From Streptomyces sp. NBC_01306 (GTDB taxonomy: Bacteria; Actinomycetota; Actinomycetes; Streptomycetales; Streptomycetaceae), in contig NZ_JAPEPC010000001.1 in the NCBI RefSeq assembly GCF_026340465.1, positions 3,560,001 through 3,624,000 on the forward strand: a DNA stretch of 64,000 nucleotides, written 5' to 3'. The notes under the pieces were generated by a model. The model worked only from the letters and a program-made list of their open reading frames with translations. It was not told where the DNA came from and did not search any database. A program made the position numbers and the translations under genes. Of this stretch, positions 33,052 through 40,720 are shown piece after piece; position 1 is the stretch's first letter, and every line of letters begins with the position of its first letter.

Positions 33052-34020
33052 CTACGGCAGGGCCGCGCGGCCTATCGCGCCTGCCGCCGCGCGGGCGGCC
33101 GGCGAGGCTGCGAGGTACTCGACCGCCCTGCGCAGCGAGCCCTCCTGGGAGGGATGGTACGACCGCCTGAAGTAGCGGGGTATCGCCGAGCCCAGCTCGC
33201 CCCAGGTGGGCAGCAGCCCTTTGGCGACCGCCCGGTTGTGCTCGCGCATCGAGTACCGCGTCCTGCCCGCGCGCCCGGGGCCCCGGCGCAGGAGAGCGGG
33301 GTCGTGGCGCATGAGATACGAGGCACCCCACACCCACAGGTACAGCAGTACCGGAGTGACGACGGCCATGCCCTCGATCCGCCGGGCATAGCGCGGCACC
33401 CCTTCGCCGCCGCAGTGCTGGTACATGTCGAAGGCCACGGCCCGGTGTTCCACCTCCTCCGCGCCATGCCAGCGCAGCAGATCGAGCATGACGGCGTCGG
33501 ACCCTGCCCTGTCGAGTGCGTCGGCGCCCAGCACCCAGTCCCCGAGGACCGCGGTGAACTGCTCGATCGCGGCGACCAGCGACAGCCGGAAGCGGAGCCA
33601 CTCCCGCGCCGGGACCGGTATGCCGAGCGGTGGCTGCTCGCCGAGCAGTTTCTCGAAGAGGAAGTCGACGTGCCGGGTGTACGCCGCGGTGTCGAGCCGC
33701 TGGGCGGCAAGGTGGTCCAGGACATGGGAGTGCTGCACGCTGTGCGTGGCCTCCTGGCCCATGAACCCCTTGACGTCCTTGAGCAGTCCGGGGTCGTCGA
33801 CGAGCGGCAGAGCCTCCTTGAAGACCTTCACGAACCACCGCTCGCCCGCCGGGAGCAGCAGATGCAGCACATTGATCACATGGGTGGCGGTGGGCTCGTT
33901 TGGTATCCAGTGCAGCGGCGTGTTCTCCCAGTCGAAGGAGACCCGGCGCGGCGCGATGACATGGGGTCCCGGCTCCGGGTGCGGCCCCATGTCCGCTTCC
34001 GGGGCCTGTCCGTTGCTCAC
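33052..34020 (-). CDS. Predicted metal-dependent hydrolase (PF10118-like)
   Basis: A 322-residue protein of the predicted metal-dependent hydrolase family (PF10118). The GTG start (34018-34020) overlaps the upstream stop codon as GTGA, so translation is coupled to the EphD-like gene. The N-terminus has RRVSFDWENTPLHWIP. The putative ferritin-like metal residues are in MGQEATHSVQHSHVLDHL near residues 88-105 and WHGAEEVEHRAVAFDMY near 187-203. One or two hydrophobic segments lie near 225-245. The reaction is not established for the family. Neighbours (hydrolase-SDR fusion, M24 protein, MerR) suggest a lipid or xenobiotic modification pathway. Confidence 0.8.
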   Translation of the reverse strand: MSNGQAPEADMGPHPEPGPHVIAPRRVSFDWENTPLHWIPNEPTATHVINVLHLLLPAGERWFVKVFKEALPLVDDPGLLKDVKGFMGQEATHSVQHSHVLDHLAAQRLDTAAYTRHVDFLFEKLLGEQPPLGIPVPAREWLRFRLSLVAAIEQFTAVLGDWVLGADALDRAGSDAVMLDLLRWHGAEEVEHRAVAFDMYQHCGGEGVPRYARRIEGMAVVTPVLLYLWVWGASYLMRHDPALLRRGPGRAGRTRYSMREHNRAVAKGLLPTWGELGSAIPRYFRRSYHPSQEGSLRRAVEYLAASPAARAAAGAIGRAALP

Positions 34021-35795
34021 AGCGGCGGCTCCATCCGGGCGACGGCGCGCAGGGCCCTCGGCGCGAACCGGGACATGAAGCGGGCGCCGCGTGCCTCCGG
34101 TGTCACCGGCACCACCGCCCGGTTGTTCACCACGGCGGAGAGGATCGCTTCGGCCACTTTCTCCGGCGGGTAGTTGCGCAGCCCGTACAGCCGGGACGAC
34201 TTCTTCTGCCGGCGCTTCTCCTCCTCCGCCGATACGCCCGCGAACCGCGCGGTGGAGGTGATGTTGGTGTTCACGAGGCCCGGGCATATCGCGGTGACCC
34301 CGATGTCCTGTCCGGCCAGCTCGGCACGGAGGCACTCGCTCAGCATGAGTACGGCGGCCTTGGACGTGGAGTACGCGGGGAGTGCCTTCGACGGCTGGTA
34401 CGCCGCTGCCGAAGCGGTGTTGACGATGTGCCCGCCCTGGCCGCGGTCCGCCATTTGCTTTCCGAAGAGCCGGCAGCCGTGGATGACACCCCACAGATTG
34501 ACGTCGAGGACCTGCTTCCAGTCCTCGCTCGTGGTGTCCAGGAAGGAGCCGGAGAGACCGATGCCCGCGTTGTTGACCAGGATGTCGACCGTCCCGTACT
34601 CGGCGGCGACCTTCTCGGCGAGCTTCTCCATCGCCTGCTCGTCGCTGACGTCCACCGCCTCACCCCAGGCATCGGGGGAGCCGATCAGCCGTGACATCTC
34701 CGCGGTGCGCGCGGCCCCTTCCGCGTCCCGGTCGACGGCCACGACACGCGCTCCCGATTCGGCGAACGCGAAGGCGGTGGCCCGGCCGATCCCGCTCGCC
34801 GCGCCCGTCACCAGGACGAGCTTGCCGCTGAAACGGTCGGCGTACGCGCCGGTCGCCGCCGTCTGCGGGGCAGGCCCCGGACTCTCGTTGGCGGTGACGA
34901 AGTCCCCGATCCAGGCGGCGACCTGGTCCGGCCTGGTGCGTGGCACCCAGTGCTTGGCAGGCAGGGTACGACGGGTCAACTGCGGTGCCCAGTGCTCCAG
35001 TTCGTCGTAGAGGTGCTCGGAGAGGAAGGCGTCGCCGGTGGGCGTGATCAGCTGGACGGGGGCGTGGGCGTACGCGTCGGTGCGCGGCCTGCGCAGCCGG
35101 GACCGGACGTTGTCACGGTAGAGCCAGGCGCCGTGCGCGGCGTCCGACGGCAGCGAGGCCGTCGGATAGTCGCCGGACGGCACCTTCTCGGCCCGTTCCA
35201 GGATCTTCGGCCACCGTTTGCCGAGCGGTCCGCGCCAGGCCAGCTCCGGCAGTACCGGCGTATGCAGCAGGTACACATACCAGGACTTGGCACCCTGGCC
35301 GAGGAGTTGGGCCGTCCTGCGGGGGGTCGGCCGGGACATCCGCTTCTTGATCCACTGCCCGAAGTGGTCGAGCGAAGGACCGGAGATCGAGGTGAACGAC
35401 GCGATCCGGCCCTCGGTGCGCGGCACGGTCACGAATTCCCAGGACTGCACGGATCCCCAGTCGTGGCCGACGAGGTGCACCGGCTCGTCCGGGCTGACCG
35501 CGTCCGCCACGGCCAGGAAGTCGTCGGTCAGCTTCTCCAGGGTGAAGCCGCCGCGCAGCGGTACCGGCGCCGATGACCTGCCGTGGCCCCGGACGTCGTA
35601 CAGCACCACGTGGAAGCGTTCGGCCAGTCGGGCCGCGACCTCGGTCCAGACCTCCTTGCTGTCCGGATAGCCGTGCACCAGCAGTACGGTCGGCCGGTCC
35701 GGGTCGCCCAGTTCGGCGACGCACAGCTCGATGCCTCCGGTCCGCACCCAGCGCTCGCGCGCTTCTTCGATGCCCTTGATGATTCCCTTGCTCAT
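34017..35795 (-). CDS. EphD-like alpha/beta hydrolase-SDR fusion
   Basis: A 592-residue fusion with the architecture and length of mycobacterial EphD. Residues about 15-300 are an epoxide-hydrolase-type alpha/beta hydrolase: oxyanion motif VHGYPDSKEVW, nucleophile Asp in VGHDWGSVQSW, and a late His in AKHWVPR. Residues about 330-560 are a short-chain dehydrogenase: TGAASGIG cofactor loop, NNAG, and the catalytic YSTSK with upstream serine in NTASAAAY. The ATG at 35795 overlaps the M24 stop as ATGA, and its own stop overlaps the next GTG as GTGA. Epoxide opening followed by alcohol oxidation is the simplest reading of the fusion. The substrate is unknown. Confidence 0.88.
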   Translation of the reverse strand: MSKGIIKGIEEARERWVRTGGIELCVAELGDPDRPTVLLVHGYPDSKEVWTEVAARLAERFHVVLYDVRGHGRSSAPVPLRGGFTLEKLTDDFLAVADAVSPDEPVHLVGHDWGSVQSWEFVTVPRTEGRIASFTSISGPSLDHFGQWIKKRMSRPTPRRTAQLLGQGAKSWYVYLLHTPVLPELAWRGPLGKRWPKILERAEKVPSGDYPTASLPSDAAHGAWLYRDNVRSRLRRPRTDAYAHAPVQLITPTGDAFLSEHLYDELEHWAPQLTRRTLPAKHWVPRTRPDQVAAWIGDFVTANESPGPAPQTAATGAYADRFSGKLVLVTGAASGIGRATAFAFAESGARVVAVDRDAEGAARTAEMSRLIGSPDAWGEAVDVSDEQAMEKLAEKVAAEYGTVDILVNNAGIGLSGSFLDTTSEDWKQVLDVNLWGVIHGCRLFGKQMADRGQGGHIVNTASAAAYQPSKALPAYSTSKAAVLMLSECLRAELAGQDIGVTAICPGLVNTNITSTARFAGVSAEEEKRRQKKSSRLYGLRNYPPEKVAEAILSAVVNNRAVVPVTPEARGARFMSRFAPRALRAVARMEPPL

Positions 35796-36691
35796 GCGGC
35801 CCTCTCCTCTGCCCAGCGCCGCACGTGCGGCAGATCGTCGTCCAGCCAGAAGGCGCTCTGCTCGGGGTCGGCCGAGTCGGTGACGACCAGGATTTCCTCG
35901 AACTTCGCGCCCGTGCCCCGGAATCCGAGGTGCGGCTCGACCGCCCACAGCCCCGGCCGGGGCGGATGGTCGGAGAACTTGTACGGGCTCCACAACGGCG
36001 ACCAGCCGTCCCGGTGGCCGTGCAGCGCATCGCTCGCCAAGCCCTTGAGGGACTGGGTGCCGAACCCGAACACATGAGGCGACCAGCGGCGTTCCTTGAC
36101 CTCGTCGACCTTGTGCGCGATCACGCCGAACGGATAGGCGCGGTGCCGGTTCGCGTACCCCTGAGTGGTCATCAGCCGCTCCACGTCCTCGTAGATCGTG
36201 CGCAGCGGGTGTCTTTCGCGGACCTCCCGAAGGATGAGGTCGCGGTGCGCTTCCAGGTCGGCGAGCAGCTTGTCGTGCACGGGGTTGAGGCCGAGGCAGC
36301 CGGAGTAGCCGATATCGGCGGTGAAGCCGCGGAAGACAGGGGCCATGTCGAGAATGAACGGCATCCCGGCTTCGAGCCGCCGGTTCGTCGGGAAGAACTG
36401 GAGCGGCACCCTGAACCCCGCGAAGGCGGTGCGGTCACCGAACCAGGCGAACGGCAGGTGGAACCAGTCCCGTACACCCCGCCGGTAGAGCCACTCGCGC
36501 TGCATCCGCGCCGCTTCGCGCTCGGTCACACCCGGTCTGAGCTGTGCGGCGACAGCCTCCGCGCAGGCGTAGGCGAGGGTCTGCACCTCTCTGAACCCCC
36601 GCAGCCGCGCGGGCTCCCCGCTGCCCTGCGCGACCGGCCGTGCGGCCGGGCCACCTGCCCACCGCGCTGCTGCTTTCACCCCTGAGGCCAT
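35792..36691 (-). CDS. M24 family metallopeptidase-like protein
   Basis: A 299-residue pita-bread-fold protein of the M24 (methionine aminopeptidase / Xaa-Pro dipeptidase / creatinase) superfamily. ACAEAVAAQLRPGVTEREAARM is the typical helix before the catalytic core. Candidate metal ligands are the Asp pair in FILDMAP and FTADIGYS, and glutamates in WAVEPHLG and AKFEEILVV; the His ligand is less certain, perhaps in VIAHKVDE. It lacks a separate N-terminal creatinase domain. It is the first gene of an overlapping operon with the EphD-like and metal-hydrolase genes, which suggests a non-peptidase hydrolase function is possible. Start ATG at 36691. Confidence 0.8.
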   Translation of the reverse strand: MASGVKAAARWAGGPAARPVAQGSGEPARLRGFREVQTLAYACAEAVAAQLRPGVTEREAARMQREWLYRRGVRDWFHLPFAWFGDRTAFAGFRVPLQFFPTNRRLEAGMPFILDMAPVFRGFTADIGYSGCLGLNPVHDKLLADLEAHRDLILREVRERHPLRTIYEDVERLMTTQGYANRHRAYPFGVIAHKVDEVKERRWSPHVFGFGTQSLKGLASDALHGHRDGWSPLWSPYKFSDHPPRPGLWAVEPHLGFRGTGAKFEEILVVTDSADPEQSAFWLDDDLPHVRRWAEERAA

Positions 36692-37052
36692 GCCACCTGA
36701 CCGTCCCGTCCGTGTGCGGTACGTGCTCGTAACTTGACACTGATGAATGTGACAATGCCTGGCGGCTACGTCAAGGGCCCCGCCTTACCTGTGGACAACC
36801 ACCTGTGGACAACCACCTGTGGACAACTCCTCTGGCCAACTCCTCCCGAGATGCCGCCCGTACCGCCCCTGCGCCCCTGCGCCCCTGCGCCTTGGCCTCC
36901 GCCCCTGCGCCGGAGACCCTTCCCCTCTTCCCTCCTCCCCTCCCTCTCCCGTATCGGGCCCCTACGGGTCCGTACCTCTGGAGGGGGACAGGGATCCAGC
37001 CGTCTGGGCTGACGCCCGGGGTGAGCCGCGCCACTACCTTCGGAGTGTGACT
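36692..37052. other. Divergent intergenic region with DnaA-box array
   Basis: 361 bp between the M24 operon and the ABC operon. It holds the three-box DnaA array at 36787-36828 and then a C-rich, A-poor stretch (36850-36960) of imperfect repeats of GCGCCCCTGCGCC type. I see no gene here: reading frames crossing it are proline/arginine-rich. Confidence 0.6.
36787..36828 (-). other. Array of three perfect DnaA boxes at 14-bp period
   Basis: Unit ACCTGTGGACAACC occurs at 36787-36800, 36801-36814 and (last base changed) 36815-36828. Each contains TGTGGACAA, the complement of TTGTCCACA, which is the preferred Streptomyces DnaA box (36790-36798, 36804-36812, 36818-36826). Confidence 0.75.
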
Positions 37053-38066
37053 GTGATCGCGACCGAAAGCCTGAGCAAGCGGTTCCCGAGGGTGACCGCG
37101 CTTGACCGGCTCTCCCTGGACATCGGACCCGGTGTGACCGGACTGGTGGGATCCAACGGAGCCGGCAAGTCCACGTTGATCAAGATCCTGCTGGGTCTGT
37201 CCCCCGCCACGGAGGGCCGGGCCGCCGTGCTCGGGCTCGATGTCGCCACCAGTGGCGCCGAAATCCGTGAGCGCGTCGGGTACATGCCCGAGCACGACTG
37301 CCTGCCGCCCGACGTCTCGGCCACCGAGTTCGTCGTCCACATGGCGCGCATGTCCGGACTGCCACCCACCGCCGCACGGGAGCGCACCGCCGACACGCTG
37401 CGCCACGTCGGCCTCTACGAAGAGCGCTACCGCCCCATCGGCGGCTACTCGACCGGTATGAAACAGCGCGTGAAGCTGGCCCAGGCGCTGGTCCACGACC
37501 CGCAGCTGGTGCTGCTCGACGAGCCGACGAACGGCCTGGACCCGGTCGGCCGCGACGACATGCTCGGGCTGATCCGCCGGGTGCACACCGACTTCGGCAT
37601 CTCGGTCCTGGTCACCTCGCACCTGCTCGGCGAGCTGGAGCGGACCTGCGACCACGTCGTCGTCATCGACGGCGGCTCGCTGCTGCGCTCCAGCTCCACC
37701 AGCGACTTCACCCAGACCACCACGACGCTGGCGGTCGAGGTCACCGACTCCGACACCCATCCCGACGGGACGCGGGCGCTCCGCGAGTCGCTGACCGCGG
37801 CAGGCGTGACACTGCACGAGGGCACGGAGGAGGGGCTGCCGGGCGCGGGCCACATCCTGCTGGTCGAGGCGGCGGGCGAGGAGACGTACGACCTGGTCCG
37901 CGACACGGTCACCGACCTGGGGCTCGGCCTCGTACGGATGGAACAGCGCCGCCACCACATCGCGGAGGTCTTCCACCCCGACCAGCAGAGCCAGTCGCGG
38001 GACCAGCAGCAGAACCGTCCGCCGGCCCAGCCCGGCCAGCAGAAGCAGGAGGTGCAGGCGCGATGA
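37053..38066 (+). CDS. ABC transporter ATP-binding protein (first of two)
   Basis: A 337-residue ABC ATPase of the ABC-2/DrrA-like export group. I choose the GTG at 37053 (VIATESLSKRF), which has GGAG 7 nt upstream; the GTG at 37047 is too close to it. Walker A is GSNGAGKST near residue 36, signature YSTGMKQRVKLAQAL near 133, Walker B LVLLDEP and the switch His in VTSHLL near 190. The C-terminal 110 residues are a DrrA-type regulatory domain ending in a Gln-rich tail (QSQSRDQQQ). It is the first gene of a four-gene operon, and its stop overlaps the permease start as ATGA. Confidence 0.9.
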   Translation: MIATESLSKRFPRVTALDRLSLDIGPGVTGLVGSNGAGKSTLIKILLGLSPATEGRAAVLGLDVATSGAEIRERVGYMPEHDCLPPDVSATEFVVHMARMSGLPPTAARERTADTLRHVGLYEERYRPIGGYSTGMKQRVKLAQALVHDPQLVLLDEPTNGLDPVGRDDMLGLIRRVHTDFGISVLVTSHLLGELERTCDHVVVIDGGSLLRSSSTSDFTQTTTTLAVEVTDSDTHPDGTRALRESLTAAGVTLHEGTEEGLPGAGHILLVEAAGEETYDLVRDTVTDLGLGLVRMEQRRHHIAEVFHPDQQSQSRDQQQNRPPAQPGQQKQEVQAR

Positions 38067-38944
38067 GTACCGAGACCAGTCAGATCCACAACATCGGATA
38101 CCGGAACTACGACGGACAGCGCCTGGGCCGCGCCTACGCCCGCCGTTCGCTCTTCGCGCAGTCGCTGCGCGGCGCCTACGGTCTGGGCCGATCGGCCAAG
38201 TCCAAGGTGCTGCCGATGATCCTCTTCGCGGTGATGTGCGTGCCCGCGGCGATCGTCGTCGCGGTGGCCGTGGCGACGAAGGCCAAGGACCTGCCGCTCG
38301 ACTACACCCGCTACGCCATCCTCACGCAGGCCGTCATCGGGCTGTACCTCGCCGCACAGGCCCCGCAGGCGGTCTCCCGCGATCTGCGCTTCAAGTCGAT
38401 CCCGCTGTACTTCTCCCGGCCCATCGAGCGCGTCGACTACGTCATCGCCAAGTACGCGGCGATGGCCTCGGCCCTCTTCATCCTGACCGGGGCGCCGCTG
38501 GTGATCCTCTACATCGGTTCGCTGCTCGCCAAACTCGACTTCGCCGACCAGACCGAGGGGTTCGGCCAGGGACTGGTCTCCGTCGCGCTGCTCTCGGTGC
38601 TGTTCTCCGGCATCGCACTGGTGGTCGCCGCGCTCACCCCGCGCCGCGGCTTCGGCGTCGCCGCGGTCATCGCCGTACTGACCATCACGTACGGAGCGGT
38701 CTCCACGGTGCAGGCCATCGCCTTCAACCAGGACGCCGCAGGCGCCGTCAGCTGGCTCGGGCTCTTCTCCCCGATCACGCTGATCGACGGCGTCCAGACC
38801 GCGTTCCTCGGCGCCACCTCGGCCTTCCCGGGCGGGACCGGCCCCGGAGCGGGGACCGGCGTGGTCTATGTGCTCGTCGTTCTCGCGCTCATCGCCGGCT
38901 CGTACGCCGTCCTGATGCGCCGCTACCGGAAGGTCGGGCTGTGA
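38063..38944 (+). CDS. ABC transporter permease (ABC-2 type, first)
   Basis: A 293-residue ABC-2-type permease with a 50-residue cytoplasmic N-terminus (IGYRNYDGQRLGRAYARRSL), then about six membrane spans at roughly 52-72, 88-105, 130-155, 170-192, 200-222 and 260-282. The cytoplasmic PQAVSRDLRFKSIPLYFSRP stretch is a coupling-type motif seen in bacterial ABC-2 exporters of this class. The ATG overlaps the preceding ATPase stop (ATGA) and the stop overlaps the next ATPase start (GTGA), so all are translationally coupled. It forms an exporter with the first ATPase. The substrate is unknown. Confidence 0.88.
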   Translation: MSTETSQIHNIGYRNYDGQRLGRAYARRSLFAQSLRGAYGLGRSAKSKVLPMILFAVMCVPAAIVVAVAVATKAKDLPLDYTRYAILTQAVIGLYLAAQAPQAVSRDLRFKSIPLYFSRPIERVDYVIAKYAAMASALFILTGAPLVILYIGSLLAKLDFADQTEGFGQGLVSVALLSVLFSGIALVVAALTPRRGFGVAAVIAVLTITYGAVSTVQAIAFNQDAAGAVSWLGLFSPITLIDGVQTAFLGATSAFPGGTGPGAGTGVVYVLVVLALIAGSYAVLMRRYRKVGL

Positions 38945-39852
38945 CCACGATCAACATCGACCACACCTCGCGCTGGTTCGGCAACGTGGTGGCGGTCAAC
39001 GACATCACCATGACGGTCGGCCCCGGGGTGACCGGACTTCTCGGCCCCAACGGCGCCGGCAAGTCCACTCTCATCAACATGATGGGCGGATTCCTCGCCC
39101 CGTCGACGGGCACGGTGACCCTCGACGGCGCGCCGATCTGGCGGAACGAGAGCGTCTACCGGCAGATCGGGATCGTGCCGGAGCGGGAGGGGATGTACGA
39201 CTTCCTCACCGGCCGCGAATTCGTCGTCGCCAACGCCGAACTGCACGGCCTCGACGAACGCGCCGCACAACAGGCGCTCGCCACCGTCGAGATGGAGCCC
39301 GCGCAGGACCGCAAGATCGCGACGTACAGCAAGGGCATGCGGCAGCGCGTGAAGATGGCGTCCGCCCTCGTCCACAACCCCAGCGTGCTGCTGCTCGACG
39401 AGCCCTTCAACGGCATGGACCCCCGCCAGCGCATGCAGCTGATGGAACTGCTGCGGCGGATGGGCGCGGAGGGCCGCACGGTGCTCTTCTCCTCGCACAT
39501 CCTGGAGGAGGTCGAGCAACTCGCCTCGCACATCGAGGTGATCGTGGCGGGCCGCCATGCCGCGTCCGGTGACTTCCGCCGGATCCGCCGTCTGATGACG
39601 GACCGGCCGCACCGCTATCTCGTACGGTCCAGCGACGACCGGGCCCTCGCCGCCGCGCTGATCGCCGACCCGTCGACCGCCGGTATCGAGGTGGACGTCA
39701 CGGAGGGCGCGCTGCGCATCCAGGCGGTCGACTTCGGCCGGTTCACGGCGCTGCTGCCGCGCGTCGCCCGTGAACACGGCATCCGGCTCCTCACCGTCTC
39801 GCCGTCGGACGAGTCCCTGGAATCGGTCTTCTCGTACCTCGTAGCGGCCTGA
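38941..39852 (+). CDS. ABC transporter ATP-binding protein (second)
   Basis: A 303-residue ABC ATPase. The GTG start at 38941 overlaps the preceding stop (GTGA). Walker A is GPNGAGKST near residue 37, signature YSKGMRQRVKMASAL near 132, Walker B VLLLDEP near 152, and the switch His in FSSHILEE near 183. The C-terminus is a regulatory domain ending SDESLESVFSYLVAA, typical of DrrA-like exporters. It is paralogous to the first ATPase (shared ALVHNP/ALVHDP and RQRVK elements), consistent with an operon duplication that gave two ATPase-permease pairs. Confidence 0.9.
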   Translation: MTTINIDHTSRWFGNVVAVNDITMTVGPGVTGLLGPNGAGKSTLINMMGGFLAPSTGTVTLDGAPIWRNESVYRQIGIVPEREGMYDFLTGREFVVANAELHGLDERAAQQALATVEMEPAQDRKIATYSKGMRQRVKMASALVHNPSVLLLDEPFNGMDPRQRMQLMELLRRMGAEGRTVLFSSHILEEVEQLASHIEVIVAGRHAASGDFRRIRRLMTDRPHRYLVRSSDDRALAAALIADPSTAGIEVDVTEGALRIQAVDFGRFTALLPRVAREHGIRLLTVSPSDESLESVFSYLVAA

Positions 39853-39869
39853 AAGGAGCTGTGACGCCC

Positions 39870-40589
39870 ATGTACAACCCCACAGTCGCCCGGCTCACCT
39901 ACCGGGCCCTGCTCGGCCGCCGCCGGGCCGCGATCCTGTTCGTGCTGCCCGCACTGCTGATCGTGATCGCCGCCGCGGTACGCACCTTCAGCGGCGCCGA
40001 CGACCAGGTCGCCGCCGATGTGCTCGGCGGGTTCGCCATGGCCACGATGGTGCCGCTGATCGGTGTCATCGCGGGTACGGGTGCGATCGGCCCGGAGATC
40101 GACGACGGTTCGATCGTCTATCTGCTGGCCAAACCGGTGAAGCGCCCCACGATCATCTTCACCAAGCTCATCGTGGCGATCGCCGTGACGATGGCGTTCT
40201 CCGCGATTCCGACCCTGATCGCGGGCCTGATCCTCAACGGCAACGGCCAGCAGATCGCGATCGCCTACACGGTCGCCGCGCTGGTCGCGTCCATCGCGTA
40301 CGCCTCGGTCTTCCTGCTCCTGGGCACGGTCACCCGGCACGCGGTGGTCGCAGGTCTTGTCTACGCGCTGGTCTGGGAGGGTCTGTTCGGCAACCTGGTA
40401 CCGGGTGCGCGCACCCTGAGCATCCAGCAGTGGTCGCTCGCCCTGGCGGAGAAGATCGGCGCGCCGGGTGCGATCAGCTCGGATGTCGGACTGCCCCTGG
40501 CCGTGGTGCTGCTGGCGGGGGTCACTGTGCTCGCCACCTGGTACGCGGGACAGAAACTGCGACGGCTGACGCTGGCCGGCGAGGAGTGA
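39870..40589 (+). CDS. ABC transporter permease (ABC-2 type, second)
   Basis: About 239 residues with six membrane spans (near residues 18-36, 48-72, 100-122, 128-150, 155-178, 205-225). MYNPTVARLTYRALLGRRR is a positively charged cytoplasmic start typical of ABC-2 permeases. LAKPVKRPTIIFTKL is the coupling region. Start choice: the ATG at 39870 has AAGGAG 11 nt upstream, while the GTG at 39861 has it only 2 nt upstream; I prefer the ATG but the GTG is possible. It is the last gene of the operon and is followed by a 21-bp hairpin terminator. Confidence 0.87.
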   Translation: MYNPTVARLTYRALLGRRRAAILFVLPALLIVIAAAVRTFSGADDQVAADVLGGFAMATMVPLIGVIAGTGAIGPEIDDGSIVYLLAKPVKRPTIIFTKLIVAIAVTMAFSAIPTLIAGLILNGNGQQIAIAYTVAALVASIAYASVFLLLGTVTRHAVVAGLVYALVWEGLFGNLVPGARTLSIQQWSLALAEKIGAPGAISSDVGLPLAVVLLAGVTVLATWYAGQKLRRLTLAGEE

Positions 40590-40596
40590 GACCGGG

Positions 40597-40642
40597 GCCG
40601 GGGGCGGGAGCGACGGGCACCCCGTCGCTCCCGCCCCCCGGC
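40597..40642 (+). terminator. Strong terminator of the ABC operon
   Basis: A 21-bp arm starting GCCGGGGGCGGGAGC (40597-40617) pairs with 40621-40642 with one bulged C and a 3-nt loop, followed by TCTTTGCC. It is the strongest hairpin I found in the window. Confidence 0.9.
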
Positions 40643-40649
40643 TCTTTGC

Positions 40650-40704
40650 CGGGCTTCTCTCGGGCTTCCCTCGGGTTTCTGCCGGGTTTCTTTCGGGCTT
40701 GCTG
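40650..40704. repeat. 11-bp tandem repeat (5 copies)
   Basis: Five 11-bp units of CGGGCTTCTCT type run 40650-40660, 40661-40671, 40672-40682, 40683-40693 and 40694-40704, with substitutions at the 3' end of each unit. They lie between the ABC terminator and the end of the next, convergent gene. Confidence 0.85.
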
Positions 40705-40720
40705 TGCGGGGCTCTTCCTT

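Noticed and set aside
35818..35831. Perfect palindrome GCCGCACGTGCGGC
   Set aside because: It contains the CACGTG core of parS but not the GTTT/AAAC arms, and lies inside the M24 coding sequence where high-GC codons make such palindromes likely.
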